The position numbers and the translations under genes were made by a program. Below, piece by piece: positions 1 through 4,265 of a stretch of 6,095 nt of DNA. Source of the DNA: an uncultured Clostridia bacterium (GTDB taxonomy: Bacteria > Bacillota > Clostridia > Oscillospirales > CAG-272). The stretch spans positions 1 to 6,095 of the forward strand of contig CANQXN010000106.1 in NCBI GenBank assembly GCA_947627815.1, given 5' to 3'. Below the pieces are notes generated by a model that saw nothing but the letters and a program-made list of their open reading frames with translations, did no database searches and had not been told where the DNA came from. Each line of letters begins with the position of its first letter. Position 1 is the stretch's first letter.

Positions 1-345
1 CTTGCATCCCAGGGCATCAGCTCCGAAAAGCTCAATAAAGCCGGTTTCCTGCGCCTTCATCGTGGTCGCCCATCCCTGGCAATAGCCCAGGCAATAGGCT
101 TGCTTCACGGCCCAGGCCACGCGGTCGGGGCCTGTCCAGTCGGAAAAGTCGCCCCCCTCTGCCTTTACGGTGGCCTCCAGGTCTTTCATTATGGCAATGG
201 TTATTTCTGAGGCGCGTTCAATGTCCATCGTCTGCTCCACGGCATCAAAAATGCTGCGGCGGGCCTCCAGCTTGTCCCCGGTGATAAGGAAGTTTTCTTT
301 AACCTGGGCGGCGGTGGCGGTCTTTGCGGTGCTATCCTGTTTCAT
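1..345 (-). CDS. Unrecognised protein, 3' end cut by the window edge
   Basis: An open frame starts at ATG 345-343 and runs 115 codons without a stop to the left edge, so the C-terminus is missing. The start is supported by an AAAGGA Shine-Dalgarno about 10 nt upstream (around 356-361) and by an ATGA overlap with the preceding small ORF. The protein begins MKQDSTAKTATAAQ and then looks mostly helical and acidic/basic mixed. It has a Trp/Gly/Cys-containing segment at about residues 75-100 (motifs SDWTGPDR, YCLGYCQGW). I see no signal peptide, membrane segment or catalytic motif that I recognise. It is the last visible gene of the leftward unit that starts beside the iterons, so an accessory plasmid or phage-like role is possible, but no function is claimed. 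Confidence 0.75.
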   Translation of the reverse strand, partial: MKQDSTAKTATAAQVKENFLITGDKLEARRSIFDAVEQTMDIERASEITIAIMKDLEATVKAEGGDFSDWTGPDRVAWAVKQAYCLGYCQGWATTMKAQETGFIELFGADALGCK

Positions 346-506
346 GGTATGTACGTCCTTTCTTTGATTTGGCTTGCATTTCGGGGCGTACATGATATAT
401 AATAAGCATGGTGCGCCCCCTGGTCGGGTGTCGTGCTGGTAGCGGTTGCCCTTGCTTTCGACGGTCGGGGCATCCGCTATCTTTTTGTGTGCCGGGTGTG
501 GGTCAT
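342..506 (-). CDS. Small ORF interrupted by an in-frame amber codon (leader peptide, readthrough or broken gene)
   Basis: A perfect AAAGGAGG Shine-Dalgarno (514-521) sits 7 nt before ATG 506-504. The reading frame gives only nine residues, MTHTRHTKR, before TAG at 479-477. The same frame then stays open: CGG, ATG at 473-471, then 43 codons ending in a TGA at 344-342. That TGA overlaps the ATG of the next gene as ATGA, the same coupling seen elsewhere in this window. The second part begins MPRPSKARATATS and ends QIKERTYIP, and it has no good Shine-Dalgarno of its own. Options are one gene of about 54 codons broken by a nonsense mutation or sequencing error, amber readthrough, or a true nine-residue leader peptide with coupled re-initiation. 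I do not recognise the peptide. Confidence 0.4.
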
Positions 507-575
507 GGCCTCGCCTCCTTTAAGGGGTGGACAATTTTCCAACGGGGGGCCGTCGGATTTTTGTCCTCCGGGTTT

Positions 576-597
576 GTGTACCTAAAGATTGCCCCCT
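576..597 (+). repeat. Solitary diverged iteron copy
   Basis: This single copy of the 22-bp iteron differs from the array consensus at three positions: the first base is G, position 8 is T, and the last base is T. It lies 199 bp from the first array copy, in the same orientation. It is about 33 bp downstream of the leftward -10 hexamer, so it falls inside the 5' leader of the leftward transcript. If Rep binds here it could reduce leftward transcription or pair with the main array by looping. That function is inferred. Confidence 0.8.
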
Positions 598-629
598 GTT
601 TTTTTGTGGCCCTCTTTTGGTCTACTCAA

Positions 630-658
630 AGAATAATAGGCTGGCCCGCCGTTGTCAA
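630..658 (-). promoter_or_regulatory. Leftward promoter TTGACA-17 bp-TATTCT
   Basis: Read on the minus strand, an exact TTGACA (658-653) is followed after 17 bp by TATTCT (635-630), a 4 of 6 match to TATAAT. It points at the amber-interrupted ORF and the gene at the left edge, leaving a leader of about 115 nt. The -35 lies at the centre of a GC-rich inverted repeat (643-669). The -10 overlaps a degenerate iteron core (623-632). Both suggest regulation by DNA-bound protein, possibly Rep. Confidence 0.5.
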
Positions 659-669
659 ACGGGCGGGCC
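643..669. repeat. GC-rich inverted repeat around the leftward -35
   Basis: GGCCCGCC (643-650) is complementary to GGCGGGCC (662-669). The inner bases GTT (651-653) and AAC (658-660) also pair, with one bulged G at 661 and a 4-nt loop. No T-run follows on either strand, so it is not a standard intrinsic terminator. The TTGACA -35 hexamer lies at its centre, which suits an operator or an origin hairpin better. Confidence 0.6.
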
Positions 670-679
670 TTGCCTGTAC

Positions 680-704
680 GGTACTTACTATACATACAAG
701 TACC
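680..704. repeat. Inverted repeat, candidate operator or origin element
   Basis: GGTACTT (680-686) and AAGTACC (698-704) form perfect 7-bp arms around an 11-bp AT-rich centre, ACTATACATAC. The 18-bp centre-to-centre distance would suit a dimeric binding protein. It lies between the main iteron array and the leftward promoter. No function can be assigned from sequence alone. Confidence 0.55.
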
Positions 705-774
705 TATCACTTTTTCAGGCCCATCGAAAAATGCTTGAATTGCAAGGGTTTTCGGGCTTTTTGGGGGGCCTTGT

Positions 775-862
775 ATGTACCCAAAGATTGCCCCCCTTGT
801 ACCCAAAGATTGCCCCCCTTGTACCCAAAGATTGCCCCCCTTGTACCCAAAGATTGCCCCCC
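775..862 (+). repeat. Four tandem 22-bp iterons (putative Rep-binding sites)
   Basis: Four head-to-tail copies lie at 775-796, 797-818, 819-840 and 841-862. The unit is TTGTACCCAAAGATTG followed by six C. Copies 2 to 4 are identical, and copy 1 differs only in its first base (A for T). The 22-bp period is close to two helical turns, so bound proteins would line up on one face of the DNA, as is typical of plasmid iterons. There are no spacers between units, which rules out CRISPR. The array begins 1 bp past the rep stop codon, so a rep transcript without a terminator would copy it. Confidence 0.93.
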
Positions 863-863
863 G

Positions 864-2264
864 TTAGGTGGTAATCTCAACGCCTATTTTCTTGCGGCCC
901 TGGGTAAGTACGGTATAGCCCTTTATGAAATGCGCTCTTTTCCAGCTCTGTAAAACAAGGTCGATATAGTCCCTTATGGTCTGCTGATCTTTCCTTGTTA
1001 ATTGGCTGTCCATGCAAGCGGCCTGGTAGACGGTATCATAAAGAATATGTTTGCTCTGCCGCTTTCCAGATGGCCCTTTCATAACGCATACACGGCGCAA
1101 GAGGTATTCTTTAATGGCAATTCTGCGCTCTGTGTTTGCCACTTTCGCGCCGGTGTCGTCGCGTATATCAAGCAAGGAAGATGATGTTGTCAGCACTTGC
1201 CCGGTAAGCTGCGAATATCCATAAAGAATAGGCGCGCTTAAAATCCTGTATGCTGCTACTTTCTTTCCCCCGGCTTCAATCTCAATTTTCTTTAGGGGTA
1301 AAAGGTAATCGTCTATCTTCCCCCCGGTGACAACTTCGCCGTTCAAGCTAAGTTTTCGCCGGGTCAGTTCCTCGGTGCAATCCACCTGGACGCGGATAAA
1401 ACGCATTTTGTCAAGGCTCCGGGTGACGGCTCCAATCTGTTGCGGGCTGGGCGTTTCTGTTTCGGTGGCGTGTACCATTGCCCGGTAAACGGTGGCCGCC
1501 GTGATAACGTGGCTTTCGTCCCCATATACATAAAGGCTTGTTGCGGAATTTAATACGCAACTATCATATTCTGTGAACGGGCGGCGGCTTAAAAGTTTTA
1601 TGTTGTCCCCCTCATAGCTCAATATGCAACGGGTGATTATTTCGCCCTTTTTCCGGCCAACGTCAAGCTCTATTGTGCCGTTGTCGATAATATCAAGGGT
1701 CAGGCTGTTTGCAAGTTTGTTGTTTGGCATAACGTGCTTTTGTGGCAATATGCTTTTAAGGCGCGGTAATGCCTCCAGAATTTCCTCTTGTAATTCCTGC
1801 TCCAGTTCATCCTCCGGGAAAAGTGATAGCTGGGCGGCGCTCCGCTCTCTTTCCTCCCGGCTCTCCCTTTCCGCTGCCTCGCTCAAACGGTTAAGGGCAT
1901 CGCGGGCGGCTTCGGCGTCTATCAGGGGGGCAAGGGCTTTGTCTGCAAGGATAAGCCCTATAAGGTTAGACAAGGTAAAGGCCCCGCCGGTGGTCGAATT
2001 GTATCGGACAAGCTGGCCCTTTAGCCCTGTTTCGGTCTTTCCCTCAATAGTCATGGCATATAAAGCGCCGTTCTCATTCATAAAATGGAGCTGTGCCGGT
2101 ATCTCGTTCCCGCTGTTGTCGTGTATCGGCTGCTTTATTTCAAGGGTTACAAAACCGGGTACAACGGTGGTTTCTGGAAACGCCAAAACCGCGCTCAAGG
2201 CATCTTGAAAAGCCTTGTATGCCTCCAGGTCAGCGGGGGCCGGTGTTCCCTGTTCTTTGCTCAT
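864..2264 (-). CDS. rep: Plasmid replication initiator with two winged-helix domains (RepA/RepE-type)
   Basis: This 466-residue protein probably binds the adjacent iterons and opens the origin. Residues about 229-297 fit the first winged helix of iteron initiators: FTEYDSCVLNSATSLY, then ITAATVYRAM and a QQIGAVTRSLDKMRFI recognition-type helix. Residues about 378-466 resemble the second, C-terminal winged helix: RIAIKEYLLRRVCVMK, HILYDTVYQAA, then LQSWKRAHFIKGYTV and a basic strand. The N-terminal part, about 1-115, is unfamiliar. It is followed by an acidic, coiled-coil-like stretch (about 115-170) that contains QLSLF at 145-149, the consensus bacterial sliding-clamp binding pentapeptide. 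AAGGAGG lies 6 nt before the ATG and overlaps the TAA of the upstream ribbon-helix-helix gene, so translation is likely coupled. The assignment rests on fold-like pattern and context, since I cannot run a profile search. Confidence 0.8.
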   Translation of the reverse strand: MSKEQGTPAPADLEAYKAFQDALSAVLAFPETTVVPGFVTLEIKQPIHDNSGNEIPAQLHFMNENGALYAMTIEGKTETGLKGQLVRYNSTTGGAFTLSNLIGLILADKALAPLIDAEAARDALNRLSEAAERESREERERSAAQLSLFPEDELEQELQEEILEALPRLKSILPQKHVMPNNKLANSLTLDIIDNGTIELDVGRKKGEIITRCILSYEGDNIKLLSRRPFTEYDSCVLNSATSLYVYGDESHVITAATVYRAMVHATETETPSPQQIGAVTRSLDKMRFIRVQVDCTEELTRRKLSLNGEVVTGGKIDDYLLPLKKIEIEAGGKKVAAYRILSAPILYGYSQLTGQVLTTSSSLLDIRDDTGAKVANTERRIAIKEYLLRRVCVMKGPSGKRQSKHILYDTVYQAACMDSQLTRKDQQTIRDYIDLVLQSWKRAHFIKGYTVLTQGRKKIGVEITT

Positions 2265-2275
2265 GCAATCCCTCC

Positions 2276-2641
2276 TTAAAGGTTCTCATTGTCAATAAGG
2301 GCCTTTGCCGCCCGGTAGGTTTCGCCGTTGCGCTCCACCTCGCGGGCCATAACGTCGTTGACAAATGCGGTCATGGTCATGCCCCGGATTGCGGCCATAA
2401 CGCGGATATAGTCGCTATTCGTCGGAGTAAAGGCCATATTTATCCGCATGGCCTTAAAGCCCCGGCGCCCCTGTGTTCTTTGCGCTTCTTGTGCTTCTTT
2501 TACCTCTTGCGGGGTGGCTACTTCTTGCGCGTATAAATCCTCTTGTGGTTCCTGTGCCTCTGTATCCCCTTGCGCGGCTCCGATGATGGTACTATAAACC
2601 GGCTGGGCGTCTGTGGCGGCTTTCTTGAATTGCTTTCCCAT
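2276..2641 (-). CDS. Ribbon-helix-helix DNA-binding protein, probable ParA partner
   Basis: The protein has 121 residues. Residues 1-60 are low in complexity, rich in Gln, Glu and Ala, and probably disordered. Residues about 63-105 fit a ribbon-helix-helix fold: a strand around KAMRINMAF, helix A around SDYIRVMAAIRG, and helix B around TMTAFVNDVMAREVER. RHH proteins placed just after a small ParA usually act as the centromere-binding adaptor (ParG/ParB-like) and as autorepressor. ATG 2641 is chosen over an in-frame TTG at 2656 because GGAGG lies 8 nt upstream of the ATG. The start is 4 nt past the parA stop and the stop overlaps the rep Shine-Dalgarno, so the gene sits in a coupled par-rep operon. 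The role is inferred from fold and neighbours. Confidence 0.8.
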   Translation of the reverse strand: MGKQFKKAATDAQPVYSTIIGAAQGDTEAQEPQEDLYAQEVATPQEVKEAQEAQRTQGRRGFKAMRINMAFTPTNSDYIRVMAAIRGMTMTAFVNDVMAREVERNGETYRAAKALIDNENL

Positions 2642-2645
2642 TGCT

Positions 2646-3398
2646 TTAACCTCCAATTATTTCTTTTATAAGGCTCTCATAGTCCTGCGCGGGCTTGCTG
2701 CGGGGGGAGTAGGTAAAGAGGCTTTCCCGCATGGTCTGTGCCTCTTTGACGGCTATGCCCTCTCTGATCGCCGTATTGAATAGCTTTAGGCCCATCTGCT
2801 GGCACTTCTCGCCCAGGGCCTCCCGCATATCACGGGCAAGCACGGTGCGCCCGCTGTATCGGGTGACGAATACGCCCCCCACGGTCAAGGCCGGATTGCA
2901 ATATTGCTTTACCTGGGCTATGGTGTCGGCAAGCTGGTAAATGCTCTGTATGGCGAACGTGTCGGCCTGGACGGGGATTATAACGGTGTCGGAGGCTGTC
3001 AAGGCGTTTACAAGCAAGGTTGACAACGTGGGCGGGCTGTCTACGACGATAAGCCCATACTTGCCCTTTACAGGCTCCAGGCCGCGCTTTAATAGGAAGT
3101 CGCGCCCCGGCTTGCTGCTATACTCTGCATCCGCTCCGGCAAGCTGGAGGCTTGCGGGGATAATGTCGGGCATCCCGGCCCGGTCGGTCTGGATGATCTG
3201 CCGCGCCGGTAGCCCCTTTAATAACTCATAGCTGCCGGGGCCGTTCCCGTCGCCCTTTAGAATATAGGTCAAGCTCCCTTGCGGGTCAAGGTCAACGGCC
3301 AGGGCGTCCATGCCGTGCAAGGTGGCCCAGGTAGCAAGGGCGGCGGCGCTGGTGGTTTTGCCCGTGCCTCCCTTTTGGCTGGAAATGGTAATAATCAT
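2646..3398 (-). CDS. parA: ParA-family partition ATPase (short, type Ib)
   Basis: This 250-residue cytoplasmic ATPase should position plasmid copies on the nucleoid. The deviant Walker A motif KGGTGKTT is at residues 9-16 with the signature Lys9. DLDPQG (36-41) is the A' motif, and IVVDSPP (117-123) is Walker B with Asp120. A DTFAIQSI segment and a VFVTRYSGR segment follow, as in Soj/ParA proteins. There is no N-terminal HTH extension, which fits type Ib ParA proteins paired with small RHH partners. An in-frame extension up to 3575 is rejected because it reads the preceding small ORF out of frame, while ATG 3398 has GGGAGG upstream and forms an ATGA overlap with that ORF's stop. The next gene starts 4 nt after the stop. 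Confidence 0.93.
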   Translation of the reverse strand: MIITISSQKGGTGKTTSAAALATWATLHGMDALAVDLDPQGSLTYILKGDGNGPGSYELLKGLPARQIIQTDRAGMPDIIPASLQLAGADAEYSSKPGRDFLLKRGLEPVKGKYGLIVVDSPPTLSTLLVNALTASDTVIIPVQADTFAIQSIYQLADTIAQVKQYCNPALTVGGVFVTRYSGRTVLARDMREALGEKCQQMGLKLFNTAIREGIAVKEAQTMRESLFTYSPRSKPAQDYESLIKEIIGG

Positions 3399-3535
3399 TC
3401 TTCCCGCGCCTCCCTGTTTATCTTGCGTTGCATGGATCTGATTTCTTCCACGCGCCGGGTGTAGTCGGCGGTCAGCTCTGCGCCCCCGGTGGCAAGCCTT
3501 AAATGCTCCATGTTCTCCATGCTCTCCATGTTCAT
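3395..3535 (-). CDS. 46-residue microprotein coupled by ATGA overlaps at both ends
   Basis: ATG 3535-3533 overlaps the TGA of the ART-like gene (ATGA). The ORF's own TGA at 3397-3395 overlaps the parA ATG (ATGA). GGGAGG lies about 7 nt upstream of the start. The peptide begins MNMESMENMEHLRL, coded by short near-identical ATGGAG-type repeats that give four Met codons in the first nine. It ends with a charged, helix-prone tail (TRRVEEIRSMQRKINREAREE, residues about 26-46). There is no signal peptide or membrane segment. I do not recognise a family. Position suggests a translational coupler, a small partition accessory, or a partner or antidote of the ART-like protein; these are guesses. The overlaps and the Shine-Dalgarno are what support a real gene. 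Confidence 0.7.
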   Translation of the reverse strand: MNMESMENMEHLRLATGGAELTADYTRRVEEIRSMQRKINREAREE

Positions 3536-3990
3536 TGTGCGCCTCCCTTGTAACCGATGATTTCAGTTTTTTCAAAGAGGTCTATAATCCGGGAAACATA
3601 AGCAATAGGAATTTCCCCCTCTGATATGTACCATGTATCATAGTCCATATTCTTTATAAGGGCCGCTTTCCATTTCGGGGATATGCCGTGGCTGTCGGCC
3701 CAGGGTTCCCATTTGCAAATATTTAGAAACGGCGGGGGAGATATTTCAAGTCTTACGCGGTGCTTATTAAATTGCGGGGGCAGCTCCGGGGTGTCAACTC
3801 CCAATCTGTCCGGGGTTGCCTTGCTGGTGAGCCAAACGACGGGTTTATAATCGTCGGTGTCAGATACATAAACCCCATTTTCAATCCGGGGGTTTACAGG
3901 CTCCAAAAGGTTGCTGGGGGTGCGCTTTAGCTTTCCGTCTGCAATGATTTCCAACATGTGTTGATAAGATGTAAAGTGATATAATTTCAT
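3532..3990 (-). CDS. ADP-ribosyltransferase-like protein (DarT/DUF4433-like N-terminus)
   Basis: The protein has 152 residues. It opens with KLYHFTSYQHMLEIIADGKLK, the His-containing strand and helix pattern that begins several ART-fold families such as DarT/DUF4433. VVWLTS (51-56) fits the central strand. DTWYISEGEIP (118-128) offers candidate catalytic acids Glu124 and Glu126. Similar short proteins with YHFT, VWLT and WYV-E-IP motifs occur in phages and plasmids, mostly as hypothetical proteins; this is from memory. A target (DNA, protein or small molecule) cannot be read from the sequence, and activity is unproven. ATG 3990 is preferred over an in-frame TTG at 4041. Its GGAGG lies 12 nt upstream, longer than usual. 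The stop overlaps the microprotein start. As the first gene of the par-rep operon it could be a stabilisation or host-takeover factor. Confidence 0.6.
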   Translation of the reverse strand: MKLYHFTSYQHMLEIIADGKLKRTPSNLLEPVNPRIENGVYVSDTDDYKPVVWLTSKATPDRLGVDTPELPPQFNKHRVRLEISPPPFLNICKWEPWADSHGISPKWKAALIKNMDYDTWYISEGEIPIAYVSRIIDLFEKTEIIGYKGGAQ

Positions 3991-4012
3991 GTGCGCCCTG
4001 TGCCTCCTTTGC

Positions 4013-4041
4013 TTTATAGGTTGTTTGCATACGATGTGCAA
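4013..4041 (-). promoter_or_regulatory. Candidate promoter for the ART-par-rep operon, TTGCAC-17 bp-TATAAA
   Basis: On the minus strand TTGCAC (4041-4036) and TATAAA (4018-4013) are 17 bp apart. An inverted repeat, TTGCA and TGCAA with a 7-bp centre (4025-4041), overlaps the -35 and the spacer and could be an operator for the RHH protein. The expected transcription start near 4006 would fall inside the AAAGGAGG site (4003-4010), which is a weakness. Read-through from int-xis is an alternative, since I see no terminator after xis. Confidence 0.45.
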
Positions 4042-4076
4042 GAGGTTTCTAATTAAGTGTATAAATCTAAGTTTGG

Positions 4077-4265
4077 TTAGGCTTTCCGCTCCACCTTTAG
4101 GCGCTCCAGCTCTGCCCTTGCAATTCTGATTTGCGCCCCAACTTTGTAATGCTCCACCTTGCCGCTGCGGACAAGGTGGTAAATGGTGTTTTCGTGGACT
4201 TGCAAAACCGCTGCCGCCTGGGGGACGGTGTAAAAGGCCCTTGCAAAGTCGCTTGTGGTGTTCAT
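4077..4265 (-). CDS. xis: Excisionase-family small HTH protein
   Basis: This 62-residue protein is almost entirely one MerR-like winged HTH of the excisionase type (HTH_17). It reads YTVPQAAAVLQVHENTIYHLVRSG followed by the wing KVEHYKVGAQIRI and a short helix AELERLK. Such proteins bend DNA at attachment sites and steer the partner recombinase towards excision, and some also act as transcription regulators. The ATG overlaps the integrase TGA (ATGA), and AAAGGAG precedes it, so the two are co-translated. The length is typical of the family. Its role as the directionality factor for this integrase is inferred from the pairing. Confidence 0.85.
   Translation of the reverse strand: MNTTSDFARAFYTVPQAAAVLQVHENTIYHLVRSGKVEHYKVGAQIRIARAELERLKVERKA

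Larger units (their letters stand above)
507..863. other. Non-coding region, putative replication origin
   Basis: This 357-bp gap separates the rep stop codon from the leftward ORF and holds no supportable gene. It contains four tandem 22-bp iterons plus one solitary copy, two inverted repeats, a leftward promoter, and AT-richer patches around 683-712 and 722-760. Iterons next to a winged-helix initiator gene are the usual mark of a theta-type iteron origin. I see no perfect DnaA box. The nearest match is GGTGGACAA at 526-534, which fits the consensus TGTGGATAA at 7 of 9 positions and is too weak to call. Calling this region the origin is an inference from layout. Confidence 0.6.

Noticed and set aside
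349..393. Inverted repeat ATGTACG / CGTACAT beside the left-hand gene
   Set aside because: Arms of only 7 bp are separated by 31 bp in a region already rich in GTAC. It is as likely to be chance as an operator.
393..405. AT-rich -10-like stretch (TTATTATATA on the minus strand) before the left-hand gene
   Set aside because: No -35-like hexamer lies at 16-18 bp upstream, and the stretch falls within the frame of the small upstream ORF. A better promoter is at 630-658.
526..534. DnaA-box-like GGTGGACAA
   Set aside because: It is a single site matching the consensus at only 7 of 9 positions, with no cluster around it.
582..806. Minus-strand ORF of 74 codons between the iterons and the solitary iteron
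   Set aside because: It starts at a TTG inside an iteron, has no convincing ribosome binding site at a normal distance, and crosses the promoter and both inverted repeats.
775..862. CRISPR-like array
   Set aside because: The repeats are directly abutting 22-bp units with no spacers, and no cas gene is present. They fit iterons.
408..953. Plus-strand ORFs of 181 and 115 codons across the iterons
   Set aside because: They are created by the 22-bp repeats, which stay open in several frames, and encode repeated Cys-Pro-rich segments. They have no Shine-Dalgarno, and the longer one overlaps the 3' end of rep.
1624..2208. Plus-strand ORF of 194 codons antisense to rep
   Set aside because: It is a Ser/Arg-rich shadow frame of the rep coding strand with no ribosome binding site.
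2093..2536. Plus-strand ORF of 147 codons
   Set aside because: It spans the rep-RHH junction antisense to both genes, has no start signal and shows no recognisable domain.
3399..3575. N-terminal extension of ParA by 59 residues
   Set aside because: The added residues are a basic, His/Gly/Arg-rich readout of the microprotein gene in another frame. The Walker A motif sits at the usual distance from ATG 3398, which has its own Shine-Dalgarno.
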